Shown: positions 1-5,738, counted from the stretch's first letter. The stretch: DNA of 6,835 nt from an uncultured Ruminococcus sp. (GCA_937892835.1 CALBHM010000376.1:1-6835), one strand, 5' to 3'. A program made the numbers and translations. Notes: generated by a model from the sequence alone, not told the origin.

Positions 1-498
1 ATAGGTCTTTCGGCGGCGTTGATGATGCTTGCTTCGGTCATTCCGTTCCTGACCTATGCGATACCTGCGCTTGCGGCGATTCTCGTAATGTTCATGCGCA
101 TTGAGTGCGATTGGAAATGGGCGCTCGGCGTTTATGTGGGAACCTCCGTAATAAGCGCACTCGTTGTTCCCGAGAAAGAAGCTGTGGCGATCTACATAGC
201 TTTGATAGGCTACTATCCGCTTGTTAAGCTCCTATTTGACAAGCTTCCGAAGGTCATCGGCTACATAGTCAAGGCGGTGTTCTTCGTTGGAGTAATCGTT
301 GCGACTTATTATATAATAATGCACGTTTTCGGCATTTCAACCGAGCTTTTGGAGGATACGCAGGGATTCATGATTCCGCTGCTCGTTGCGCTCGGATTAG
401 TCGCATTCATCATGTATGACATTGCGATTGAAAAGCTCGAAATAGCCTATTACAGAAAGTGGCAAAAACAATTCAGAAAGTTATTCAAGAAGCACTGA
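1..498 (+). CDS. Small polytopic membrane protein, 5' end missing (ECF S-component-like or related, unassigned)
   Basis: The frame is open from the first base of the window, giving 165 codons and a TGA stop, so the true start lies upstream. In-frame TTG/ATG codons at 19-27 have no ribosome binding site before them and fall inside a hydrophobic segment, so I reject them as the start. The protein is strongly hydrophobic, with about five or six membrane segments (roughly residues 4-31, 40-56, 61-79, 86-109 and 122-142 of the visible part). It has a short GYYP motif at residues 70-73 and ends in a basic tail with many Lys and Arg, probably cytoplasmic. Size and layout resemble small integral membrane proteins widespread in Firmicutes, some of which resemble S-components of energy-coupling-factor vitamin transporters. 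No substrate motif is visible and I do not assign a function. Its last codons form the left arm of a terminator, so it is probably the last gene of its operon. Confidence 0.75.
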   Translation: MGLSAALMMLASVIPFLTYAIPALAAILVMFMRIECDWKWALGVYVGTSVISALVVPEKEAVAIYIALIGYYPLVKLLFDKLPKVIGYIVKAVFFVGVIVATYYIIMHVFGISTELLEDTQGFMIPLLVALGLVAFIMYDIAIEKLEIAYYRKWQKQFRKLFKKH

Positions 499-516
499 TT
501 TTTCGGTGCTTCTTTT
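487..516 (+). terminator. Intrinsic terminator overlapping the stop codon of the first gene
   Basis: A 12-base-pair stem (487-498 with 503-514, one G.U pair) closes a TTTT loop and runs into a T run at 513-516. The left arm is the final Lys-Lys-His codons plus the TGA stop, so coding and termination signals share bases. It separates this gene from the spoIID-like gene. Confidence 0.8.
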
Positions 517-544
517 CATATGTCCCGACTTGTCCGCATAGTAT
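516..544 (+). promoter_or_regulatory. Possible sigma-E-type promoter before the spoIID-like gene
   Basis: TCATATG (516-522), 14 bases, then CATAGTAT (537-544) resembles the Bacillus sigma-E consensus (KMATATT, 14-15 bases, CATACAAT). B. subtilis spoIID belongs to the sigma-E regulon, which makes this plausible. Against it, the predicted start of transcription falls near 551, at the edge of the ribosome binding site, leaving almost no leader. No good sigma-A promoter is seen in the same gap. Confidence 0.3.
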
Positions 545-561
545 TTCTTCGGGAGGAATGA

Positions 562-1521
562 ATGATGAGGAAATATCTGATACTTTGCTCGGTGCTGATG
601 GCGGCGATGATAATTCTGCCGCTGACAACCATGGAAAAGCCGCATAAAACAGTAGTTGTTGATAAAAAGCCGTCTGTGAATACGGAAAGCGGAGCAATAA
701 GCGTTATGAAAAGCGAAAGCGGAAAGGTCGAAAAAACCGATATAAAAGAATATACCGTCGGAGCATTGGCGGCAGAGATGAGTATGGAAAGTCACAATGA
801 GGCTCTTAAAGCACAGGCTGTTGCTTGCTACACTTATGCGCTCTATTGCAAGGAGAAGGGGAATAAAGACGATCTTAACGGAGCGGACATTTCTGACGAT
901 TCCAAAATTCATCAGGGATATCTCGATAAGGACGCAAGGAAGAAAAAATGGGGCAACAAGTATGATGATTATGAGGAAAAGGCGGAAGAACTTGTCGCTG
1001 ATGTGCTCGGGAAAAAGATGACATATGACGGCAAGCCGATTTTGGCGGCTTATCATGATATTTGCAGCGGCAAAACCGAGAGTGCAAAAACCGTTTGGGG
1101 TGAGGACATCGCTTATCTCCAATCCGTCACGAGCGACGGTGACAGGCTCTCGCCGAACTATGAGACGGTAATCGGACTTGATAAAGAAAAGTTTCGCTCG
1201 GCAATTCAGATCATCGACGGAATCGAGCTGCCGGAGAACAGCGAAAAGTGGGTCGGTAAAACTGATAAAACCGACACGGGATTTGTGCGTTCTGTTGAAA
1301 TAGGCGAAACAAAGGTTGACGGTAGCGACATTAAAAAGGCACTCAGCTTGCCGAGCAGAAATTTTACAATAAGTTGCAAGGACGAGAAGTTCACAATCAA
1401 AATCATAGGCAACGGACACATGGTCGGAATGAGTCAATACGGTGCTGATTATATGGCCCGTCAAGGCTCGGATTGGCAGGAGATATTGAAGCATTACTAC
1501 ACCGGCATAGAAATCGAGTAA
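562..1521 (+). CDS. spoIID: SpoIID-like lytic transglycosylase (stage II sporulation protein D family)
   Basis: The 319-residue protein has one N-terminal membrane segment (about residues 5-22) and then an extracytoplasmic SpoIID domain. In B. subtilis this membrane-anchored enzyme cleaves glycan strands in the septum during engulfment, working with SpoIIM and SpoIIP. Family marks seen here are the block with AAEM at 70-73 followed by EALKAQAVACYTYAL at 80-94, the PILAAYHDICSG stretch (159-170), and the C-terminal GNGHMVGMSQYGA (283-295) with the ILKHYYTG ending (308-315). Glu72 aligns with the catalytic Glu of the family. Length is close to the usual 330-345. The ribosome binding site GGGAGG (551-556) precedes two adjacent ATG codons at 562 and 565; the second has better spacing, so the protein may be one residue shorter. 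The gene appears monocistronic. A paralogue such as a cortex-related SpoIID/LytB-domain protein cannot be excluded without the rest of the genome. Confidence 0.9.
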   Translation: MMRKYLILCSVLMAAMIILPLTTMEKPHKTVVVDKKPSVNTESGAISVMKSESGKVEKTDIKEYTVGALAAEMSMESHNEALKAQAVACYTYALYCKEKGNKDDLNGADISDDSKIHQGYLDKDARKKKWGNKYDDYEEKAEELVADVLGKKMTYDGKPILAAYHDICSGKTESAKTVWGEDIAYLQSVTSDGDRLSPNYETVIGLDKEKFRSAIQIIDGIELPENSEKWVGKTDKTDTGFVRSVEIGETKVDGSDIKKALSLPSRNFTISCKDEKFTIKIIGNGHMVGMSQYGADYMARQGSDWQEILKHYYTGIEIE

Positions 1522-1562
1522 AAAATTCTAATATTTTTCATGAAAATAATTTGTAAAAACCC

Positions 1563-1590
1563 TTGCTTTTTTGCAGGAATATGTTACAAT
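1563..1590 (+). promoter_or_regulatory. Sigma-A-type promoter for ferredoxin gene
   Basis: TTGCTT (1563-1568), a 16-base spacer and TACAAT (1585-1590) preceded by TGT (1582-1584) form a promoter with an extended -10 box. Transcription would start near 1597, a short leader before the ribosome binding site AAGGAGGT (1609-1616). The gap between the spoIID-like gene and this promoter has only an AT-rich palindrome, TTTTCATGAAAA (1535-1546), and no convincing terminator. Confidence 0.6.
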
Positions 1591-1623
1591 AAAGTCAAAT
1601 CAACCAGCAAGGAGGTAACAACA

Positions 1624-1794
1624 ATGGCTTTTAAGATTACAGACGACTGTATCGCTTGCGGTGCTTGCGAGGCTGAGTGCCCGGTAGGCGCTATTTCCGA
1701 AGGCGACGGCAAGTATGAGATCGACGCTGATGCTTGTGCATCCTGCGGCGCTTGTGCCGATGTTTGCCCGGTCGGAGCTCCGGTAGAGGAATAA
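1624..1794 (+). CDS. Clostridial 2[4Fe-4S] ferredoxin
   Basis: This 56-residue soluble protein is a low-potential electron carrier for enzymes such as pyruvate:ferredoxin oxidoreductase, hydrogenase and Rnf-type complexes. Two classical cluster motifs are complete: Cys9, 12, 15 and 19 followed by Pro, and Cys38, 41, 44 and 48 followed by Pro. Each half is an internal repeat of the other, as expected for this family. Length matches typical 55-56 residue clostridial ferredoxins. I choose the ATG at 1624 rather than upstream in-frame codons because AAGGAGGT lies 7 bases before it and the resulting N-terminus (MAFKITDDCIACGACEAECP) is the family norm; an upstream start would read through the promoter. 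It is a single-gene unit with its own promoter and terminator, typical of a highly expressed housekeeping ferredoxin. Confidence 0.96.
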   Translation: MAFKITDDCIACGACEAECPVGAISEGDGKYEIDADACASCGACADVCPVGAPVEE

Positions 1795-1815
1795 TTAAGC
1801 TTTGTGATGTTTAAC

Positions 1816-1852
1816 GAGGCGGTTGAAATCATTCCACAATATGATTCGCTTC
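1816..1852 (+). other. Hairpin in the ferredoxin 3' UTR
   Basis: GAGGCG (1816-1821) pairs with CGCTTC (1847-1852), including one G.U pair that is allowed only on the plus strand. After a 5-base bulge, AATCAT (1827-1832) pairs exactly with ATGATT (1841-1846) over an 8-base loop. Six A residues follow, so it is not a terminator itself; it could protect the mRNA 3' end. Confidence 0.4.
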
Positions 1853-1877
1853 AAAAAACATAATAAAAGATCAAAGA

Positions 1878-1913
1878 CGCTGTGCGTATCGCAAGGTATG
1901 CACAGCGATTTTT
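1878..1913 (+). terminator. Intrinsic terminator of the ferredoxin gene
   Basis: A 13-base-pair stem (1878-1890 with 1895-1907, two G.U pairs) is capped by a GCAA tetraloop of the stable GNRA class and followed by ATTTTTG. The long stem, tetraloop and T run make this a strong plus-strand terminator. Confidence 0.88.
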
Positions 1914-1921
1914 GTTTGCTG

Positions 1922-1957
1922 AAAATAAAAGCAGTAACACAATTAAGTGTCACTGCT
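1922..1957 (-). terminator. Intrinsic terminator of the XRE/zinc-ribbon unit (minus strand)
   Basis: An 11-base-pair stem (1930-1940 with 1947-1957) with a 6-base loop is followed on the minus strand by TTTTATTTT. The one imperfect pair (1936/1951) is A.C on the plus strand but a G.U wobble on the minus strand, which supports this orientation. It lies just downstream of the stop of the zinc-ribbon gene and faces the ferredoxin terminator. Confidence 0.85.
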
Positions 1958-1963
1958 CTGATA

Positions 1964-3118
1964 TTATTCGGCAACTTCAAGAAGTTTCTTGTTTATTCTG
2001 TTGGTTACATCGAGAAGATAAGCGGCTTCCTTTGTGTTGAGATCCTTACTTTCCCATTCTTCAAGCTTCTGCATTGTTTCAGTGTATTGTGACATAAACC
2101 TTGTGTAATCGGAAAGCATAGAAATTGAATTGTTGGATTCCTTATACTTTTTCATAAATGCAACATACTCATCAAAGAATACTTCATAGCTGTCCATTGC
2201 TTCCTTGAAATCACGGTGCATTCCGTCAACCATGTCCGAGTCGTTATTGGCTGTCTTGGCAGGCTTTGATTCGGTAGGCTTTGTTGTGTCACTTGAGGCT
2301 GACGGGGATGTGCTGCTTTCGCTTGGAGCGTCAATATCAATGCTCATAATATTGTTGCCTTCATATTTAATCGAAACATGCCAGCCGGTGCTGTTATCGG
2401 CGTTATAAAAGCTGTCACCTTTGTCATAATTAACCGTAAAGCCCTTATCGGAGCAAGCCTTTACATAGCTGTTGTAATCATCTTTGCTCGTGCTTCCGAT
2501 GTAAACGAAGAAACCGTCATCGCTTTCGTGGGTAAACTTACCGTTTGTGGATTTGGGAGCAGGAAGCTGCTTGCCTGCCTTGCTGGTAGGCCATGTGATC
2601 GGGGACATCTCCGTCGGTTTCTCCAATTCAATCTTCATTTCGGCTTCGCTGCCGTAATGGCTTAGACTCAATTTGTATCCCTCGGCATTGTATGCACCGT
2701 AGGACATGGAATCAGATCCCGGATCAACCGTAAAACCTTTTGTTTTGCAGGCTTCTATATAATCGTTATACTGTTTGTCGGAAATTTTATCGATGTCTAC
2801 CCAAAGTCTTTCGGCAGTGTTTTCGTGAACTTCACCTTTATTTTTAGGCGGTTCGGGCAATTGTTCACTTAAAATTATGTCGTCCCATTTAATTTTTTTC
2901 GATTTATTGCCTGAAATTGAGCTGATAACCGCAATTGCGGCGATGACAACTATCACATAAAACCACCATCTTTTATAAATCGGTTTTTTCTTTTTCTTGG
3001 CAGGCATAGGCTCGGTAGGGTATGTACCGAGGGCTGGTGCTGCGGTGCTCGGAGCAGGTGCTCCGCAGTGCTCGCAAAATTTACCGTTAAACTCTTTTCC
3101 GCATCTTGAACAAATCAT
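1964..3118 (-). CDS. Membrane-anchored zinc-ribbon protein with duplicated extracytoplasmic module (DUF6591-like)
   Basis: This 384-residue protein starts with a zinc ribbon (Cys3, Cys6, Cys15, Cys18; CxxC-8-CxxC), then a Pro/Ala linker, a basic run (KKKKK, 41-45) and one membrane segment (about 51-70). The positive charges before the helix predict the zinc ribbon inside the cell and the rest outside. Outside are two related modules, residues 76-168 and 174-265, each with an IxW start, QLPxP, a Tyr-rich helix ending in AC..KGFTV (Cys124, Cys222) and an S..Y beta-rich end. A Ser/Thr/Pro-rich linker (266-290) leads to a helical C-terminal domain (about 296-384). The architecture resembles zinc-ribbon proteins with DUF6591-type domains common in gut Clostridia; that family name is from memory. 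The function is unknown. The ribosome binding site AAGGAGA sits 7 bases from the ATG. It follows the XRE gene by 54 bases and has no promoter of its own that I can see. Confidence 0.85.
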   Translation of the reverse strand: MICSRCGKEFNGKFCEHCGAPAPSTAAPALGTYPTEPMPAKKKKKPIYKRWWFYVIVVIAAIAVISSISGNKSKKIKWDDIILSEQLPEPPKNKGEVHENTAERLWVDIDKISDKQYNDYIEACKTKGFTVDPGSDSMSYGAYNAEGYKLSLSHYGSEAEMKIELEKPTEMSPITWPTSKAGKQLPAPKSTNGKFTHESDDGFFVYIGSTSKDDYNSYVKACSDKGFTVNYDKGDSFYNADNSTGWHVSIKYEGNNIMSIDIDAPSESSTSPSASSDTTKPTESKPAKTANNDSDMVDGMHRDFKEAMDSYEVFFDEYVAFMKKYKESNNSISMLSDYTRFMSQYTETMQKLEEWESKDLNTKEAAYLLDVTNRINKKLLEVAE

Positions 3119-3172
3119 TTTAATGTCTCCTTATTATTTATTAGTTTTAATTATTTTGGCATTGATTTACTT

Positions 3173-3502
3173 TTATTCTTTCTTAACCTCCTTTATAAAA
3201 CTGGCAAGAGCAAATACAGCTTTTTCGGATAACTCAGGCAGTTTATTCTCGTCTGGATCCTTGACACCGAGTAGGTAATCCGTGCTGACATTAAGCAACA
3301 TCGCAATGTCAACTATGTGCTGCAAATTTGGAACAATATCTCCGCTTTCCCATCGTGCAACGGCAGTTCTTGAAACATCGACCGCTTCCGCGAGATTTTC
3401 CTGAGTGAATCCTGCAATCTCACGGGCAAGCCGAATTCGTTTCCCGATATCCGTTACAACCATTTTTTTACCTTTCCAAAAGCCTTGTCTTTTAAAATTC
3501 AT
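3173..3502 (-). CDS. XRE-family helix-turn-helix transcriptional regulator
   Basis: The 109-residue protein has a Cro/C1-type DNA-binding domain at about residues 18-78: IGKRIRLAREIAGFTQENLA, then VSRTAVARWESGDIVPNLQ in the recognition-helix region, and a LLNVSTDYLLGV ending typical of Firmicutes XRE regulators. After that comes a short acidic/helical tail (81-109), too small for a ligand-binding domain but able to support dimerisation. I chose the ATG at 3502 because AAGGAGGAT (3508-3516) lies 7 bases before it; an inner ATG (residue 14) has only a weak GAAAGG and would give a more usual N-terminus. The gene is co-oriented with the zinc-ribbon membrane protein 54 bases downstream, so it likely regulates itself and that gene. 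It is divergent from the MarR gene. No ligand can be inferred. Confidence 0.92.
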   Translation of the reverse strand: MNFKRQGFWKGKKMVVTDIGKRIRLAREIAGFTQENLAEAVDVSRTAVARWESGDIVPNLQHIVDIAMLLNVSTDYLLGVKDPDENKLPELSEKAVFALASFIKEVKKE

Positions 3503-3568
3503 AAATCATCCTCCTTGGTGTTTTACTTCACTCAAAAGAGGACTTGTAATTTTCGCGAATGTAGCATT

Positions 3569-3574
3569 ATTATA
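3569..3574 (-). promoter_or_regulatory. Candidate -10 box for XRE/zinc-ribbon unit
   Basis: On the minus strand this reads TATAAT in a very AT-rich stretch, about 50 bases upstream of the XRE ribosome binding site. At 17 bases spacing the -35 position reads TGTTTA, a poor match, so the promoter would be weak or activator-dependent. It is the best candidate I see for this unit. Confidence 0.3.
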
Positions 3575-3599
3575 TATTTTTTGTTTTGGTATAAACAGC

Positions 3600-3630
3600 A
3601 ACTAACAGTAAAAATTGTAAACTGATAGTT
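3600..3630. promoter_or_regulatory. Inverted repeat in the divergent XRE/MarR intergenic region, possible operator
   Basis: AACTAACAGT (3600-3609) and ACTGATAGTT (3621-3630) are inverted repeats matching at 9 of 10 positions, separated by 11 bases. They lie upstream of the candidate minus-strand -10 box and just upstream of the MarR-gene promoter, a position where a regulator could control both directions. Binding protein unknown; chance occurrence in AT-rich DNA is possible. Confidence 0.35.
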
Positions 3631-3644
3631 ACACAAAAAATGCG

Positions 3645-3673
3645 TTGACAAAGACTGCTCACGGTGATATAAT
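3645..3673 (+). promoter_or_regulatory. Perfect consensus sigma-A promoter for marR-tauE unit
   Basis: TTGACA (3645-3650), exactly 17 bases, then TATAAT (3668-3673), with TGA at 3665-3667 making an extended -10 as well. Transcription is predicted to start near 3680, giving a leader of about 31 bases. Such a strong promoter before a MarR gene implies control by repression. Confidence 0.88.
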
Positions 3674-3675
3674 TA

Positions 3676-3686
3676 TAGAAATTCTA
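3676..3686. promoter_or_regulatory. Palindrome over the transcription start, candidate MarR operator
   Basis: TAGAA, one central base, TTCTA form a perfect 11-base palindrome directly after the -10 box and covering the predicted start near 3680. MarR proteins commonly bind AT-rich palindromes placed between the -10 box and the start codon of their own operon. The site is shorter than many MarR operators, so it is a candidate only. Confidence 0.35.
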
Positions 3687-3710
3687 ATTTTAAACTATTT
3701 GGAGGACGCC

Positions 3711-4151
3711 ATGACTGCGATAAAGATGATAGCGGTTGGGAAGAAGCTGGCGAATATTTACAGCGGACTTTCTCTGCCGTTGTGCAAAAAATACGGAATC
3801 AATCAGTCCTGCTTTGATATTCTTATGTTCTGCGCAAACAATCCTGAGAACAACACTGCGAGGGATATTTGCGCCGTCAGGGGAATCAAGAGTGGAATCG
3901 CTTCCGTTGCTGTTGAAGCACTTATTCAAAAGGGCTATTTAATTCGCACGGATGATCAATCAGACAGACGAATTCACCGCCTTGTGCCGACCAAATCGGC
4001 TCAGAACATAATCTCGGACGGCAGAGCAATGCAGGAAAAATTTATTTCCACACTAAAAAGCGGAATTTCCCCCGAGGAGGAGGAAATCTTTGAAAGAGTG
4101 AATGAAAAAATACTTGAGAACATCAGCTTGTTCGGTCGGGAGGAAGTATAA
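3711..4151 (+). CDS. MarR-family winged-helix transcriptional regulator
   Basis: The 146-residue cytoplasmic protein has the MarR plan: N-terminal helices for dimerisation (about 1-40), a helix-turn-helix around residues 47-73 (TARDICAVRGIKSGIASVAV then EALIQKGYLI), and a wing with TDDQSDRRIHRLVPT (80-94), the classic D.sDrR wing signature. The C-terminal helices (98-145) complete the dimer interface. The ATG at 3711 is preceded by GGAGG (3701-3705). In-frame codons further upstream overlap the promoter and are excluded. Its TAA stop overlaps the ATG of the downstream permease by one base, so the two are translationally coupled and the regulator probably controls that exporter and itself. Four Cys residues (25, 34, 41, 54) lie in the dimerisation and helix-turn-helix region; thiol-based sensing is an inference. 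Length is normal for the family. Confidence 0.92.
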   Translation: MTAIKMIAVGKKLANIYSGLSLPLCKKYGINQSCFDILMFCANNPENNTARDICAVRGIKSGIASVAVEALIQKGYLIRTDDQSDRRIHRLVPTKSAQNIISDGRAMQEKFISTLKSGISPEEEEIFERVNEKILENISLFGREEV

Positions 4152-4921
4152 TGCTTTTTAAAATTATAATTTGCATCATTGCCGGTATCGGAGCAGGTCT
4201 CGGCACAGGATTTGCCGGAATGAGTGCCGCTGCCGTAATCAGCCCCATGCTGATTACCTTCCTTGATATGGACTCTTACCTTGCTGTCGGAATTGCCTTG
4301 GCGAGTGACGTGCTTGCGAGTGCGGTTTCGGCTTACACTTACGGAAAAAATAAGAATCTCGATATTCGCAACGGTCTTATCATGATGGCTTCGGTACTTT
4401 GCTTTACCCTTGTCGGCAGCTATGTCGCAAGCATTGTGCCAAAAACGACCATGGGCAGTTTTTCCGTGTTTATGACCTTGCTTCTTGGTATTAAATTTAT
4501 CGTTAAGCCTGTTGTTGCGCCGAAAGCGAGACTGCAAAATGCTACGGCGAAGCAAAAGGCAATTCGTTCGGTGATTTGCGGCTCGATGGTCGGCTTTATT
4601 TGCGGATTTATCGGCGCAGGCGGCGGAATGATGATGCTTCTCGTCCTCACAACCGTACTCGGATATGAGCTTAAAACGGCGGTCGGAACAAGCGTATTCA
4701 TCATGGCGGCAACGGCTCTGACGGGATCTGTCAGCCACTTTGCGATAGGCGGAGCACCGGATTCGGTTGCTCTTGTCACTTGTATAATCAGCACACTTGT
4801 TTTTGCGCTCATTGCGGCGCTGATTGCCAACAAGGTCTCGGCAAAAACGCTGAATCGTGCAACCGGCGTGGTTTTGGTCGTACTCGGAGCGGCAATAATT
4901 ATTGTGAACAGAATAAAATAG
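4151..4921 (+). CDS. TauE/SafE-family membrane permease (putative sulfite/sulfonate-type anion exporter)
   Basis: This 256-residue protein is almost entirely membrane-embedded, with about eight helices in two homologous halves. The first half begins GIGAGLGTGFAGMSAAAVIS (about 12-31) followed by an AVGIALASDVLAS helix (45-57). The second half begins GFICGFIGAGGGMMML (about 153-168) followed by the matching AVGTSVFIMAATALTGSVSH helix. This Gly-rich re-entry motif and duplication define the TauE/SafE (DUF81) family. Members move sulfite, sulfoacetate, taurine-derived or other organic anions across the membrane; the substrate here cannot be read from sequence. Length is typical. The start overlaps the MarR gene stop and has GGGAGG (4138-4143) 7 bases upstream. 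Co-transcription with a MarR repressor suggests inducible export of a toxic anion or metabolite. Confidence 0.92.
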   Translation: MLFKIIICIIAGIGAGLGTGFAGMSAAAVISPMLITFLDMDSYLAVGIALASDVLASAVSAYTYGKNKNLDIRNGLIMMASVLCFTLVGSYVASIVPKTTMGSFSVFMTLLLGIKFIVKPVVAPKARLQNATAKQKAIRSVICGSMVGFICGFIGAGGGMMMLLVLTTVLGYELKTAVGTSVFIMAATALTGSVSHFAIGGAPDSVALVTCIISTLVFALIAALIANKVSAKTLNRATGVVLVVLGAAIIIVNRIK

Positions 4922-4926
4922 CTAAG

Positions 4927-4959
4927 AACAGCGTCGTTTCCTTTGACACGGCGCTGTTT
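4927..4959 (+). terminator. Hairpin after the permease gene, weak terminator overlapping the next promoter
   Basis: An 11-base-pair stem (4927-4937 with 4948-4958, one G.U) with a 10-base loop starts 5 bases after the TAG stop. Only TTTACGTTG follows, so the T run is short and readthrough is likely. The -35 box of the next promoter lies in the loop and first base of the right arm. Confidence 0.5.
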
Positions 4960-4971
4960 ACGTTGTATAAT
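4943..4971 (+). promoter_or_regulatory. Perfect consensus sigma-A promoter for trmN6-rsmI
   Basis: TTGACA (4943-4948), exactly 17 bases, TATAAT (4966-4971). Transcription should start near 4978, leaving a leader of about 25 bases with the ribosome binding site CGGAGG (4991-4996) 7 bases before the ATG. The short leader leaves no room for a riboswitch. Confidence 0.88.
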
Positions 4972-5003
4972 ATACATTATGATTACTGAACGGAGGCAAT
5001 GCT

Positions 5004-5738
5004 ATGCCCGATTTTAAATATGAATTTCTTGGCTCGGGCATATATGTTGCCGTATCTAAGGAGCATACCTTTGGCACGGATGCTGTTCTGCTTGCCGATT
5101 TTGCTTCGCCTAAGCGCAATGAAAAGGCATGCGACCTCGGCACGGGCTGCGGAATAATCCCAATGCTCTGGTGCAGGAATAACTGTGCTAAAGAGATAAC
5201 CGCCGTTGAATTGCAGGAGAAGGGCTATATGCAAACCTGTGAATCCGTTCGCAGAAGCTCGGTCGAAGAAAAGGTTAAACCGATAAACCACGACCTTAAG
5301 AATATAAAATCTGTTCTTTCTCACGCTTCGATGGATGTCGTTACAATGAACCCTCCGTACAAGGCGGCGGACAGCGGCATAAAAAGCGTCGCACCTGCTG
5401 AGCTTATCGCAAGGCATGAGGTTGAATGTAATCTTGACGATATCTGCTCTGCGGCGGCATACTTGCTGAATTTCGGCGGCAGACTTTGCATGTGCAACCG
5501 TCCCGAAAGGCTCAGCGATACTATCGTTGCCATGAAGAAAAACGGCATTGAGCCGAAGCGACTTCGTCTTGTTGCGAAAACGCCGTACACACGTCCTTGG
5601 CTTTTCCTCATTGAGGGCAGAAAGGGCGGCAAGCCGTTCATGAATGTTGATCCGCTTCTGATAATGTACGGCGAGGACGGCGAGCTTTCAAAGGAAGTAA
5701 CCGATATTTACGGTGAGTATAAGGAGAACGTTAAATGA
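5004..5738 (+). CDS. trmN6: tRNA1(Val) (adenine37-N6)-methyltransferase-like protein (YabB/YfiC family)
   Basis: The 244-residue cytoplasmic protein is a class I S-adenosylmethionine methyltransferase. It shows the SAM-binding motif I DLGTGCG (44-50), an acidic residue ending motif II (Glu69 in AVEL), and the NPPY catalytic motif (116-119) used by N6-adenine and glutamine methyltransferases. The N-terminal part with HTFGTDAVLLADF (21-33) and the C-terminal KTPYTRPWLFLIEGRKGG (192-209) are typical of the YfiC/TrmN6 group, which methylates adenine 37 of tRNA1(Val) in E. coli. Length matches (about 245). It overlaps rsmI by ATGA. The same neighbours (yabB, yazA, yabC) occur in Bacillus; here the small GIY-YIG gene yazA is absent between them. 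The exact tRNA target in this organism is inferred from the family. Confidence 0.88.
   Translation: MPDFKYEFLGSGIYVAVSKEHTFGTDAVLLADFASPKRNEKACDLGTGCGIIPMLWCRNNCAKEITAVELQEKGYMQTCESVRRSSVEEKVKPINHDLKNIKSVLSHASMDVVTMNPPYKAADSGIKSVAPAELIARHEVECNLDDICSAAAYLLNFGGRLCMCNRPERLSDTIVAMKKNGIEPKRLRLVAKTPYTRPWLFLIEGRKGGKPFMNVDPLLIMYGEDGELSKEVTDIYGEYKENVK

Noticed and set aside
481..1494. Long minus-strand open frame of 337 codons opposite the spoIID-like gene
   Set aside because: The plus strand encodes clear SpoIID motifs in the same place, the antisense product has no recognisable domain, and it runs through the terminator at 487-516.
1535..1546. AT-rich palindrome after the spoIID-like gene as a terminator
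   Set aside because: The stem is only A and T pairs with no loop space and no T run after it, so it would not terminate efficiently.
1540..1623. Upstream extension of the ferredoxin frame from an ATG at 1540
   Set aside because: It would cover the promoter and the ribosome binding site, and the added residues match no ferredoxin N-terminus.
3645..3710. Upstream extension of the MarR reading frame from a TTG at 3645
   Set aside because: That codon is the -35 box of the promoter; the transcript starts near 3680 and a good ribosome binding site precedes the ATG at 3711.
3680..3710. Riboswitch or leader RNA before the MarR gene
   Set aside because: The predicted leader is only about 31 bases, too short for a known riboswitch class, and its only symmetry is a short palindrome better read as a DNA operator.
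4001..4738. Minus-strand open frame of 245 codons opposite the MarR and permease genes
   Set aside because: It spans two well supported plus-strand genes, and its product is a low-complexity, His/Arg/Ser-rich sequence with no domain.
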